64,000 bases of DNA, taken from Luzula sylvatica. Lineage: Eukaryota; Streptophyta; Magnoliopsida; Poales; Juncaceae. Below are positions 37,678-51,200 of this stretch, piece by piece (positions within the stretch are counted from its first letter, which is position 1; each line of letters opens with the position of its first letter). The stretch spans positions 45,569,566 through 45,633,565 of the forward strand of contig OX326959.1 in the NCBI GenBank assembly GCA_946800325.1. The letters are read 5' to 3'. The notes under the pieces were generated by a model. It saw only the letters and a program-made list of their open reading frames with translations, was not told the origin of the DNA and did not search any database. Position numbers and translations under genes: made by a program.

Positions 37678-40635
37678 GAAGTATCTTGCTCATTTTAGAG
37701 AACTATTTTGGTCTTTTTTAGAAAAAATGTTAATTGATATTTTTGGAGGTGTTAGACTTCAGTTTTTGATTTTATGCAAAAAATAGGAAAAATACAAATT
37801 TGTATGTGTTAGTCTTCAATCCCGGAGTTTTTTGAGAAAAACATGAAAAATGAAGTATTTTGCTCATTTTAGAGAACTATTTTGGTCTTTTTAGAAAAAA
37901 TGATAATTGATATTTTTGAAGGTGTTAGACTTCATTTTTTTATTTTTTGCAAAAAATTGGAAAAATTGAAATTTGTATGTGGTACTCTTCAATCACGGAA
38001 TTTTTTGAGAAAATCATGAAAAATGAAGTATTTTGCTTATTTTAGAGAACTATTTTGATCTTTTTTAGAAAAAATGATAATTGATATTTTTGAAGGTGTT
38101 AGACTTCAGTTTTTTATTTTATGCAAAAAATTGGAAAAATTGAAATTTGTATGTGTTAGTCTTCAATCACGGAATTTTTTGAGAAAATCTTGAAAAATGA
38201 AGTATTTTGCTCATTTTAGAGAACTATTTTGTTCTTTTCTAGAAAAAATTATAATTGATATTTTTGAAGGTGTTAGACTTCAGTTTTTGATTTTATGCAA
38301 AAAATAGGAAAAATAGAAATTTGTATGTGTTAGTCTTCAATCCCGGAGTTTTTTGAGAAAATCATGAAAAATGAAGTAGTTTGCTCATTTTAGAGAACTA
38401 TTTTGGTCTTTTTTAGAAAAAATGATAATTGATATTTTTGAAGGTGTTAGATTTCAGTTTTTGATTTTATGCAAAAAATAGGAAAAATAGAAATTTGTAT
38501 GTGTTAGTGTTCAATCCCGGAGTTTTTCGAGAAAAACATGAAAAATGAAGTATTTTGCTCATTTTAGAGAACTATTTTGGTCTCTTTTACAAAAAATGAT
38601 AATTGATATTTTTGAAGGTGTTAAACTTCAGTTTTTTATTTTTTGCAAAAAATTGGAAAAATTGAAATTTGTATGTGTTAGTCTTCAATCACGGAATTTT
38701 TTGAGAAAATCTTGAAAAATGAAGTATTTTGCTCATTTTAGAGAACTATTTTGTTCTTTTTTAGAAAAAATGATAATTGATATTTTTGAAGGTGTTAGAC
38801 TTCAGTTTTTAATTTTTTGCAAAAATTTGGAAAAATTGAAATTTGTATGTGTTAGTCTTCAATCCCGGAGTTTTTTGAGAAAAACATGAAAAATGAAGTA
38901 TTTTGCTCATTTTAGAGAACTATTTTGGTCTTTTTTAGAAAAAATGATAATTGATATTTTTGAAGGTGTTAGACTTCATTTTTTGATTTTTTGCAAAAAA
39001 TTGGAAAAATTGAAATTTGTATGTGTTACTCTTCAATCACGGAATTTTTTGAGAAAATCATGAAAAATGAAGTATTTTGCTTATTTTAGAGAACTATTTT
39101 GATCTTTTTTAGAAAAAATGATAATTGATATTTTTGAAGGTGTTAGACTTCAGTTTTTTATTTTATGCAAAAAATTGGAAAAATTGAAATTTGTATGTGT
39201 TAGTCTTCAATCACGGAATTTTTTGAGAAAATCTTGAAAAATGAAGTATTATGCTCATTTTAGAGAACTATTTTGTTCTTTTCTAGAAAAAATTATAATT
39301 GATATTTTTGAAGGTGTTAGACTTCAGTTTTTGATTTTATGCAAAAAATAGGAAAAATAGAAATTTGTATGTGTTAGTCTTCAATCCCGGAGTTTTTTGA
39401 GAAAATCATGAAAAATGAAGTAGTTTGCTCATTTTAGAGAACTATTTTGGTCTTTTTTAGAAAAAATGATAATTGATATTTTTGAAGGTGTTAGATTTCA
39501 GTTTTTGATTTTATGCAAAAAATAGGAAAAATAGAAATTTGTATGTGTTAGTCTTCAATCCCGGAGTTTTTCGAGAAAAACATGAAAAATGAAGTATTTT
39601 GCTCATTTTAGAGAACTATTTTGGTCTCTTTTACAAAAAATGATAATTGATATTTTTGAAGGTGTGAAACTTCAGTTTTTTATTTTTTGCAAAAAATTGG
39701 AAAAATTGAAATTTGTATGTGTTAGTCTTCAATCACGGAATTTTTTGAGAAAATCTTGAAAAATGAAGTATTTTGCTCATTTTAGAGAACTATTTTGTTC
39801 TTTTTTAGAAAAAATGATAATTGATATTTTTGAAGGTGTTAGACTTCAGTTTTTAATTTTTTGCAAAAATTTGGAAAAATTGAAATTTGTATGTGTTAGT
39901 CTTCAATCCCGGAGTTTTTTGAGAAAAACATGAAAAATGAAGTATTTTGCTCAATTTAGAGAACTATTTTGGTCTTTTTTAGAAAAAATGATAATTGATA
40001 TTTTTGAAGGTGTTAGACTTCATTTTTTCATTTTTTGCAAAAAATTGGAAAAATTGAAATTTGTATGTGTTACTCTTCAATCACGGAATTTTTTGAGAAA
40101 ATCATGAAAAATGAAGTATTTTGCTTATTTTAGAGAACTATTTTGATCTTTTTTAGAAAAAATGATAATTGATATTTTTGAAGGTTTTAGACTTCAGTTT
40201 TTTATTTTATGCAAAAAATTGGAAAAATTGAAATTTGTATGTGTTAGTCTTCAATCACGGAATTTTTTGAGAAAATCTTGAAAAATGAAGTATTTTGCTC
40301 ATTTTAGAGAACTATTTTGTTCTTTTCTAGAAAAAATTATAATTGATATTTTTGAAGGTGTTAGACTTCAGTTTTTGATTTTATGCAAAAAATAGGAAAA
40401 ATAGAAATTTGTATGTGTTAGTCTTCAATCCCGGAGTTTTTTGAGAAAATCATGAAAAATGAAGTAGTTTGCTCATTTTAGAGAACTATTTTGGTCTTTT
40501 TTAGAAAAAATGATAATTGATATTTTTGAAGGTGTTAGATTTCAGTTTTTGATTTTATGCAAAAAATAGGAAAAATAGAAATTTGTATGTGTTAGTCTTC
40601 AATCCCGGAGTTTTTCGAGAAAAACATGAAAAATG

Positions 40636-43600
40636 AAGTATTTTGCTCATTTTAAAGAACTATTTTGGTCTCTTTTACAAAAAATGATAATTGATATTTT
40701 TGAAGGTGTGAAACTTCAGTTTTTTATTTTTTGCAAAAAATTGGAAAAAATGAAATTTGTATGTGTTAGTCTTCAATCACGGAATTTTTTGAGAAAATCT
40801 TGAAAAATGAAGTATTTTGCTCATTTTAGAGAACTATTTTGTTCTTTTTTAGAAAAAATGATAATTGATATTTTTGAAGGTGTCAGACTTCAGTTTTTAA
40901 TTTTTTGCAAAAATTTGGAAAATTGAAATTTGAATGTGTTAGTCTTCAATCCCGGAGTTTTTTGAGAAAAACATGAAAAATGAAGTATTTTGCTCATTTT
41001 AGAGAACTATTTTGGTCTTTTTTAGAAAAAATGATAATTGATATTTTTGAAGGTGTTAGACTTCATTTTTTCATTTTTTGCAAAAAATTGGAAAAATTAA
41101 AATTTGTATGTGTTACTCTTCAATCACGGAATTTTTTGAGAAAATCATGAAAAATGAAGTATTTTGCTTATTTTAGAGAACTATTTTGATCTTTTTTAGA
41201 AAAAATGATAATTGATATTTTTGAAGGTGTTAGACTTCAGTTTTTTATTTTATGCAAAAAATTGGAAAAATTGAAATTTGTATGTGTTAGTCTTCAATCA
41301 CGGAATTTTTTGAGAAAATCTTGAAAAATGAAGTATTTTGCTCATTTTAGAGAACTATTTTGTTCTTTTCTAGAAAAAATTATAATTGATATTTTTGAAG
41401 GTGTTAGACTTCAGTTTTTGATTTTATGCAAAAAATAGGAAAAATAGAAATTTGTATGTGTTAGTCTTCAATCCCGGAGTTTTTTGAGAAAATCATGAAA
41501 AATGAAGTAGTTTGCTCATTTTAGAGAACTATTTTGGTCTTTTTTAGAAAAAATGATAATTGATATTTTTGAAGGTGTTAGATTTCAGTTTTTGATTTTA
41601 TGCAAAAAATAGGAAAAATAGAAATTTGTATGTGTTAGTCTTCAATCCCGGAGTTTTTCGAGAAAAACATGAAAAAGGAAGTATTTTGCTCATTTTAGAG
41701 AACTATTTTGGTCTTTTTTAGAAAAAATGATAATTGATATTTTTGAAGGTGTTAGACTTCATTTTTTGATTTTTTGCAAAAAATTGAAAAAATTGAAATT
41801 TGTATGTGTTACTCTTCAATCACGGAATTTTTTGAGAAAATCATGAAAAATGAAGTATTTTGCTTATTTTAGAGAACTATTTTGATCTTTTTTAGAAAAA
41901 ATGATAATTGATATTTTTGAAGGTGTTAGACTTCAGTTTTTTATTTTATGCAAAAAATTGGAAAAATTGAAATTTGTATGTGTTAGTCTTCAATCACGGA
42001 ATTTTTTGAGAAAATCTTGAAAAATGAAGTATTTTGCTCATTTTAGAGAACTATTTTGTTCTTTTTTAGAAAAAATTATAATTGATATTTTTGAAGGTGT
42101 TAGACTTCAGTTTTTGATTTTATGCAAAAATTAGGAAAAATAGAAATTTGTATGTGTTAGTCTTCAATACCGGAGTTTTTTGACAAAATCATGAAAAATC
42201 AAGTAGTTTGCTCATTTTAGAGAACTATTTTGGTCTTTTTTAGAAAAAATGATAATTGATATTTTTGAAGGTGTTAGATTTCAGTTTTTGATTTTATGCA
42301 AAAAATAGGAAAAATAGAAATTTGTATGTGTTAGTGTTCAATCCCGGAGTTTTTCGAGAAAAACATGAAAAATGAAGTATTTTGCTCATTTTAGAGAACT
42401 ATTTTGGTCTCTTTTACAAAAAATGATAATTGATATTTTTGAAGGTGTTAAACTTCAGTTTTTTATTTTTTGCAAAAAATGGGAAAAATTGAAATTTGTA
42501 TGTGTTAGTCTTCAATCACGGAATTTTTTGAGAAAATCTTGAAAAATGAAGTATTTTGCTCATTTTAGAGAACTATTTTGTTCTTTTTTAGAAAAAATGA
42601 TAATTGATATTTTTGAAGGTGTTAGACTTCAGTTTTTAATTTTTTGCAAAAATTTGGAAAAATTGAAATTTGTATGTGTTAGTCTTCAATCCCGGAGTTT
42701 TTTGAGAAAAACATGAAAAATGAAGTATTTTTCTCATTTTAGAGAACTATTTTGGTCTTTTTTAGAAAAAATGATAATTGATATTTTTGAAGGTGTTAGA
42801 CTTCATTTTTTCATTTTTTGCAAAAAATTGGAAAAATTGAAATTTGTATGTGTTACTCTTCAATCACGGAATTTTTTGAGAAAATCATGAAAAATGAAGT
42901 ATTTTGCTTATTTTAGAGAACTATTTTGATCTTTTTTAGAAAAAATGATAATTGATATTTTTGAATGTGTTAGACTTCAGTTTTTTATTTTATGCAAAAA
43001 ATTGGAAAAATTGGAATTTGTATGTGTTAGTCTTCAATCACGGAATTTTTTGAGAAAATCTTGAAAAATGAAGTATTTTGCTCATTTTAGAGAACTATTT
43101 TGTTCTTTTCTAGAAAAAATTATAATTGATATTTTTGAAGGTGTTAGACTTCAGTTTTTGATTTTATGCAAAAAATATGAAAAATAGAAATTTGTATGTG
43201 TTAGTCTTCAATCCCGGAGTTTTTTGAGAAAATCATGAAAAATGAAGTAGTTTGCTCATTTTAGAGAACTATTTTGGTCTTTTTTAGAAAAAATGATAGT
43301 TGATATTTTTGAAGGTGTTAGACTTCATTTTTTGATTTTTTGCAAAAAATTGGAAAAATTGAAATTTGTATGTGTTACTCTTCAATCACGGAATTTTTTG
43401 AGAAAATCATGAAAAATGAATTATTTTGCTTATTTTAGAGAACTATTTTGATCTTTTTTAGAAAAAATGATAATTGATATTTTTGAAGGTGTTAGACTTC
43501 AGTTTTTTATTTTATGCAAAAAATTGGAAAAATTGAAATTTGTATGTGTTAGTCTTCAATCACGGAATTTTTTGAGAAAATCTTGAAAAATGAAGTATTT

Positions 43601-43700
43601 TGCTCATTTTAGAGAACTATTTTGTTCTTTTTTAGAAAAAATTATAATTGATATTTTTGAAGGTGTTAGACTTCAGTTTTTGATTTTATGCAAAAATTAG
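40636..43700 (+). repeat. 3-kb block duplicated at offset 4523/4524, copy 1
   Basis: Shared marks are GGAAAAAATGAAATT in A (40743 and 45266), AAAAATTAAAATTTG in C, TTTTTTGACAAAATC near 42,180 and 46,704, ATTGGAATTTG in D, the F/C hybrid (43244 and 47768) and GAATTATTTTGC in D (43418 and 47942). The offset changes from 4523 to 4524 at a 1-bp deletion in the B monomer near 40,92x. Confidence 0.88.
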
Positions 43701-44983
43701 GAAAAATAGAAATTTGTATGTGTTAGTCTTCAATCCCGGAGTTTTTTGACAAAATCATGAAAAATGAAGTAGTTTGCTCATTTTAGAGAACTATTTTGGT
43801 CTTTTTTAGAAAAAATGATAATTGATATTTTTGAAGGTGTTAGATTTCAGTTTTTGATTTTATGCAAAAAATAGGAAAAATAGAAATTTGTATGTGTTAG
43901 TGTTCAATCCCGGAGTTTTTCGAGAAAAACATGAAAAATGAAGTATTTTGCTCATTTTAGAGAACTATTTTGGTCTCTTTTACAAAAAATGATAATTGAT
44001 ATTTTTGAAGGTGTTAAACTTCAGTTTTTTATTTTTTGCAAAAAATTGGAAAAATTGAAATTTGTATGTGTTAGTCTTCAATCACGGAATTTTTTGAGAA
44101 AATCTTGAAAAATGAAGTATTTTGCTCATTTTAGAGAACTATTTTGTTCTTTTTTAGAAAAAATGATAATTGATATTTTTGAAGGTGTTAGACTTCAGTT
44201 TTTAATTTTTTGCAAAAATTTGGAAAAATTGAAATTTGTATGTGTTAGTCTTCAATCCCTGAGTTTTTTGAGAAAAACATGAAAAATGAAGTATTTTGCT
44301 CATTTTAGAGAACTATTTTGGTCTTTTTTAGAAAAAATGATAATTGATATTTTTGAAGGTGTTAGACTTCATTTTTTGATTTTTTGCAAAAAATTGGAAA
44401 AATTGAAATTTGTATGTGTTACTCTTCAATCACGGAATTTTTTGAGAAAATCATGAAAAATGAAGTATTTTGCTTATTTTAGAGAACTATTTTGATCTTT
44501 TTTAGAAAAAATGATAATTGATATTTTTGAAGGTGTTAGACTTCAGTTTTTTATTTTATGCAAAAAATTGGAAAAATTGAAATTTGTATGTGTTAGTCTT
44601 CAATCACGGAATTTTTTGAGAAAATCTTGAAAAATGAAGTATTTTGCTCATTTTAGAGAACTATTTTGTTCTTTTCTAGAAAAAATTATAATTGATATTT
44701 TTGAAGGTGTTAGACTTCAGTTTTTGATTTTATGCAAAAAATAGGAAAAATAGAAATTTGTATGTGTTAGTCTTCAATCCCGGAGTTTTTTGAGAAAATC
44801 ATGAAAAATGAAGTAGTTTGCTCATTTTAGAGAACTATTTTGGTCTTTTATAGAAAAAATGATAATTGATATTTTTGAAGGTGCTAGATTTCAGTTTTTG
44901 ATTTTATGCAAAAAATAGGAAAAATAGAAATTTGTATGTGTTAGTCTTCAATCCCGGAGTTTTTCGAGAAAAACATGAAAAAT

Positions 44984-45157
44984 GAAGTATTTTGCTCATT
45001 TTAGAGAACTATTTTGGTCTTTTTTAGAAAAAATGATAATTGATATTTTTGAAGGTGTTAGATTTCAGTTTTTGATTTTATGCAAAAAATAGGAAAAATA
45101 GAAATTTGTATGTGTTAGTCTTCAATCCCGGAGTTTTTCGAGAAAAACATGAAAAAT
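44984..45157 (+). repeat. C/F hybrid monomer at a block edge
   Basis: The left half is C-like (GAAGTAT, GGTCTTTTTTAG) and the right half is F (GATTTCAG, CCCGGAGTTTTTCGAG). It follows a normal F at 44810 and immediately precedes the duplicated block, so it probably marks the exchange point. Confidence 0.85.
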
Positions 45158-45158
45158 G

Positions 45159-48100
45159 AAGTATTTTGCTCATTTTAGAGAACTATTTTGGTCTCTTTTA
45201 CAAAAAATGATAATTGATATTTTTGAAGGTGTGAAACTTCAGTTTTTTATTTTTTGCAAAAAATTGGAAAAAATGAAATTTGTATGTGTTAGTCTTCAAT
45301 CACGGAATTTTTTGAGAAAATCTTGAAAAATGAAGTATTTTGCTCATTTTAGAGAACTATTTTGTTCTTTTTTAGAAAAAATGATAATTGATATTTTTGA
45401 AGGTGTTAGACTTCAGTTTTTAATTTTTTGCAAAAATTTGGAAAAATTGAAATTTGTATGTGTTAGTCTTCAATCCCGGAGTTTTTTGAGAAAAACATGA
45501 AAAATGAAGTATTTTGCTCATTTTAGAGAACTATTTTGGTCTTTTTTAGAAAAAATGATAATTGATATTTTTGAAGGTGTTAGACTTCATTTTTTCATTT
45601 TTTGCAAAAAATTGGAAAAATTAAAATTTGTATGTGTTACTCTTCAATCACGGAATTTTTTGAGAAAATCATGAAAAATGAAGTATTTTGCTTATTTTAG
45701 AGAACTATTTTGATCTTTTTTAGAAAAAATGATAATTGATATTTTTGAAGGTGTTAGACTTCAGTTTTTTATTTTATGCAAAAAATTGGAAAAATTGAAA
45801 TTTGTATGTGTTAGTCTTCAATAACGGAATTTTTTGAGAAAATCTTGAAAAATGAAGTATTTTGCTCATTTTAGAGAACTATTTTGTTCTTTTCTAGAAA
45901 AAATTATAATTGATATTTTTGAAGGTGTTAGACTTCAGTTTTTGATTTTATGCAAAAAATAGGAAAAATAGAAATTTGTATGTGTTAGTCTTCAATCCCG
46001 GAGTTTTTTGAGAAAATCATGAAAAATGAAGTAGTTTGCTCATTTTAGAGAACTATTTTGGTCTTTTTTAGAAAAAATGATAATTGATATTTTTGAAGGT
46101 GTTAGATTTCAGTTTTTGATTTTATGCAAAAAATAGGAAAAATAGAAATTTGTATGTGTTAGTCTTCAATCCCGGAGTTTTTCGAGAAAAACATGAAAAA
46201 TGAAGTATTTTGCTCATTTTAGAGAACTATTTTGGTCTTTTTTAGAAAAAATGATAATTGATATTTTTGAAGGTGTTAGACTTCATTTTTTGATTTTTTG
46301 CAAAAAATTGGAAAAATTGAAATTTGTATGTGTTACTCTTCAATCACGGAATTTTTTGAGAAAATCATGAAAAATGAAGTATTTTGCTTATTTTAGAGAA
46401 CTATTTTGATCTTTTTTAGAAAAAATGATAATTGATATTTTTGAAGGTGTTAGACTTCAGTTTTTTATTTTATGCAAAAAATTGTAAATATTGAAATTTG
46501 TATGTGTTAGTCTTCAATCACGGAATTTTTTGAGAAAATCTTGAAAAATGAAGTATTTTGCTCATTTTAGAGAACTATTTTGTTCTTTTTTAGAAAAAAT
46601 TATAATTGATATTTTTGAAGGTGTTAGACTTCAGTTTTTGATTTTATGCAAAAATTAGGAAAAATAGAAATTTGTATGTGTTAGTCTTCAATCCCGGAGT
46701 TTTTTGACAAAATCATGAAAAATGAAGTAGTTTGCTCATTTTAGAGAACTATTTTGGTCTTTTTTAGAAAAAATGATAATTGATATTTTTGAAGGTGTTA
46801 GATTTCAGTTTTTGATTTTATGCAAAAAATAGGAAAAATAGAAATTTGTATGTGTTAGTGTTCAATCCCGGAGTTTTTCGAGAAAAACATGAAAAATGAA
46901 GTATTTTGCTCATTTTAGAGAACTATTTTGGTCTCTTTTACAAAAAATGATAATTGATATTTTTGAAGGTGTTAAACTTCAGTTTTTTATTTTTTGCAAA
47001 AAATTGGAAAAATTGAAATTTGTATGTGTTAGTCTTCAATCACGGAATTTTTTGAGAAAATCTTGAAAAATGAAGTATTTTGCTCATTTTAGAGAACTAT
47101 TTTGTTCTTTTTTAGAAAAAATGATAATTGATATTTTTGAAGGTGTTAGACTTCAGTTTTTAATTTTTTGCAAAAATTTGGAAAAATTGAAATTTGTATG
47201 TGTTAGTCTTCAATCCCTGAGTTTTTTGAGAAAAACATGAAAAATGAAGTATTTTGCTCATTTTAGAGAACTATTTTGGTCTTTTTTAGAAAAAATGATA
47301 ATTGATATTTTTGAAGGTGTTAGACTTCATTTTTTCATTTTTTGCAAAAAATTGGAAAAATTGAAATTTGTATGTGTTACTCTTCAATCACGGAATTTTT
47401 TGAGAAAATCATGAAAAATGAAGTATTTTGCTTATTTTAGAGAACTATTTTGATCTTTTTTAGAAAAAATGATAATTGATATTTTTGAAGGTGTTAGACT
47501 TCAGTTTTTTATTTTATGCAAAAAATTGGAAAAATTGGAATTTGTATGTGTTAGTCTTCAATCACGGAATTTTTTGAGAAAATCTTGAAAAATGAAGTAT
47601 TTTGCTCATTTTAGAGAACTATTTTGTTCTTTTCTAGAAAAAATTATAATTGATATTTTTGAAGGTGTTAGACTTCAGTTTTTGATTTTATGCAAAAAAT
47701 AGGAAAAATAGAAATTTGTATGTGTTAGTCTTCAATCCCGGAGTTTTTTGAGAAAATCATGAAAAATGAAGTAGTTTGCTCATTTTAGAGAACTATTTTG
47801 GTCTTTTTTAGAAAAAATGATAATTGATATTTTTGAAGGTGTTAGACTTCATTTTTTGATTTTTTGCAAAAAATTGGAAAAATTGAAATTTGTATGTGTT
47901 ACTCTTCAATCACGGAATTTTTTGAGAAAATCATGAAAAATGAATTATTTTGCTTATTTTAGAGAACTATTTTGATCTTTTTTAGAAAAAATGATAATTG
48001 ATATTTTTGAAGGTGTTAGACTTCAGTTTTTTATTTTATGCAAAAAATTGGAAAAATTGAAATTTGTATGTGTTAGTCTTCAATCACGGAATTTTTTGAG

Positions 48101-48220
48101 AAAATCTTGAAAAATGAAGTATTTTGCTCATTTTAGAGAACTATTTTGTTCTTTTTTAGAAAAAATTATAATTGATATTTTTGAAGGTGTTAGACTTCAG
48201 TTTTTGATTTTATGCAAAAA
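45159..48220 (+). repeat. 3-kb block duplicated at offset 4523/4524, copy 2
   Basis: This copy of 40.64-43.70 kb shares its marks and its hybrid monomer. It differs by TCCCTGAG in B (T at 47218), which matches T at 44260, 2958 bp (17 monomers) upstream. The copy was thus patched by exchange with another unit. The C/F hybrid at 44984 lies at the left edge. Confidence 0.85.
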
Positions 48221-51200
48221 ATAGGGAAAATAGAAATTTCTATGTGTTAGTGTTCAATCCCGGAGTTTTTTGACAAAATCATGAAAAATGAAGTAGTTTG
48301 CTCATTTTAGAGAACTATTTTGGTCTTTTTTAGAAAAAATGATAATTTATATTTTTTAAGGTGTTAGATTTCAGTTTTTGATTTTATGCAAAAAATAGGG
48401 AAAATAGAAATTTGTATGTGTTAGTGTTCAATCCCGGAGTTTTTCGAGAAAAACATGAAAAATGAAGTATTTTGCTCATTTTAGAGAACTATTTTGTTCT
48501 TTTTTAGAAAAAATGATAATTGATATTTTTGAAGGTGTTAGACTTCATTTTTTGATTTTTTGCAAAAAATTGGAAAAATTGAAATTTGTATGTGTTACTC
48601 TTCAATCACGGAATTTTTTGAGAAAATCATGAAAAATGAAGTATTTTGCTTATTTTAGAGAACTATTTTGATCTTTTTTAGAAAAAATGATAATTGATAT
48701 TTTTGAAGGTGTTAGACTTCAGTTTTTTATTTTATGCAAAAAATTGGAAAAATTGAAATTTGTATGTGTTAGTCTTCAATCACGGAATTTTTTGAGAAAA
48801 TCTTGAAAAATGAAGTATTTTGCTCATTTTAGAGAACTATTTTGTTCTTTTCTAGAAAAAATTATAATTGATATTTTTGAAGGTGTTAGACTTCAGTTTT
48901 TGATTTTATGCAAAAAATAGGAAAAATAGAAATTTGTATGTGTTAGTCTTCAATCCCGGAGTTTTTTGAGAAAATCATGAAAAATGAAGTAGTTTGCTCA
49001 TTTTAGAGAACTATTTTGGTCTTTTTTACAAAAAAATGATAATTGATATTTTTGAAGGTGTTAGATTTCAGTTTTTGATTTTATGCAAAAAATGGGAAAA
49101 ATAGAAATTTGTATGTGTTAGTCTTCAATCCCGGAGTTTTTCGAGAAAAACATGAAAAATGAAGTATTTTGCTCATTTTAGAGAACTATTTTGGTCTTTT
49201 TTAGAAAAAATGATAATTGATATTTTTGAAGGTGTTAGACTTCATTTTTTGATTTTTTGCAAAAAATTGGAAAAATTGAAATTTGTATGTGTTACTCTTC
49301 AATCACGGAATTTTTTGAGAAAATCATGAAAAATGAAGTATTTTGCTTATTTTAGAGAACTATTTTGATCTTTTTTAGAAAAAATGATAATTGATATTTT
49401 TGAAGGTGTTAGATTTCAGTTTTTTATTTTATGCAAAAAATTGGAAAAATTGAAATTTGTATGTGTTAGTCTTCAATCACGGAATTTTTTGAGAAAATCT
49501 TGAAAAATGAAGTATTTTGCTCATTTTAGAGAACTATTTTGTTCTTTTTTAGAAAAAATTATAATTCATATTTTTGAAGGTGTTAGACTTCAGTTTTTGA
49601 TTTTATGCAAAAATTAGGAAAAATATAAATTTGTATGTGTTAGTCTTCAATCCCGGAGTTTTTTGACAAAATCATGAAAAATGAAGTAGTTTGCTCATTT
49701 TAGAGAACTATTTTGGTCTTTTTTAGAAAAAATGATAATTGATATTTTTGAAGGTGTTAGATTTCAGTTTTTGATTTTATGCAAAAAATAGGAAAAATAG
49801 AAATTTGTATGTGTTAGTGTTCAATCCCGGAGTTTTTCGAGAAAAACATGAAAAATGAAGTATTTTGCTCATTTTAGAGAACTATTTTGGTCTCTTTTAC
49901 AAAAAATGATAATTGATATTTTTGAAGGTGTTAAACTTCAGTTTTTTATTTTTTGCAAAAAATTGGAAAAATTGAAATTTGTATGTGTTAGTCTTCAATC
50001 ACGGAATTTTTTGAGAAAATCTTGAAAAATGAAGTATTTTGCTCATTTTAGAGAACTATTTTGTTCTTTTTTAGAAAAAATGATAATTGATATTTTTGAA
50101 GGTGTTAGACTTCAGTTTTTAATTTTTTGCAAAAATTTGGAAAAATTGAAATTTGTATGTGTTAGTCTTCAATCCCGGAGTTTTTTGAGAAAAACATGAA
50201 AAATGAAGTATTTTGCTCATTTTAGAGAACTATTTTGGTCTTTTTTAGAAAAAATGATAATTGATATTTTTGAAGGTGTTAGACTTCATTTTTTCATTTT
50301 TTGCAAAAAATTGGAAAAATAGAAATTTGTATGTGTTAGTCTTCAATCCCGGAGTTTTTTGAGAAAATCATGAAAAATGAAGTAGTTTGCTCATTTTAGA
50401 GAACTATTTTGGTCTTTTTTAGAAAAAATGATAATTGATATTTTTGAAGGTGTTAGACTTCATTTTTTCATTTTTTGCAAAAAATTGGAAAAATTGAAAT
50501 TTGTATGTGTTACTCTTCAATCACGGAATTTTTTGAGAAAATCATGAAAAATGAAGTATTTTGCTTATTTTAGAGAACTATTTTGATCTTTTTTAGAAAA
50601 AATGATAATTGATATTTTTGAAGGTGTTAGACTTCAGTTTTTTATTTTATGCAAAAAATTGGAAAAATTGAAATTTGTATGTGTTAGTCTTCAATCACGG
50701 AATTTTTTGAGAAAATCTTGAAAAATGAAGTATTTTGCTCATTTTAGAGAACTATTTTGTTCTTTTCTAGAAAAAATTATAATTGATATTTTTGAAGGTG
50801 TTAGACTTCAGTTTTTGATTTTATGCAAAAAATAGGAAAAATAGAAATTTGTATGTGTTAGTCTTCAATCCCGGAGTTTTTTGAGAAAATCATGAAAAAT
50901 GAAGTAGTTTGCTCATTTTAGAGAACTATTTTGGTCTTTTTTAGAAAAAATGATAATTGATATTTTTGAAGGTGTTAGACTTCATTTTTTGATTTTTTGC
51001 AAAAAATTGGAAAAATTGAAATTTGTATGTGTTACTCTTCAATCACGGAATTTTTTGAGAAAATCATGAAAAATGAAGTATTTTGCTTATTTTAGAGAAC
51101 TATTTTGATCTTTTTTAGAAAAAATGATAATTGATATTTTTGGAGGTGTTAGACTTCAGTTTTTTATTTTATGCAAAAAATTGGAAAAATTGAAATTTGT

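Larger units (their letters stand above)
36437..38024 (+). repeat. Disrupted stretch with hybrid, elongated and truncated monomers
   Basis: Order is A (36437), B (36611), a C-left hybrid ending CACGGAA..AATCTTG (36785), B (36959), a C/E hybrid (37133), F with a 57-bp insertion (37307-37537), a 140-bp monomer (37538), a monomer beginning GAAGTATCTTGC (37678) and C with a 1-bp shorter T-run (37852). The 37.43-37.85 kb part uses markers found otherwise only beyond 55 kb (TTTTGGAGAAC, GAAGTATCTTGC, TGCAAAAAAATGG). Normal order resumes with D at 38025. Confidence 0.88.

Noticed and set aside
37431..37700. Mobile element insertion at the irregular spacing
   Set aside because: The extra 57 bp and the 34-bp loss are fully made of monomer sequence with short direct repeats at the ends; no target-site duplication, terminal repeats or foreign sequence.
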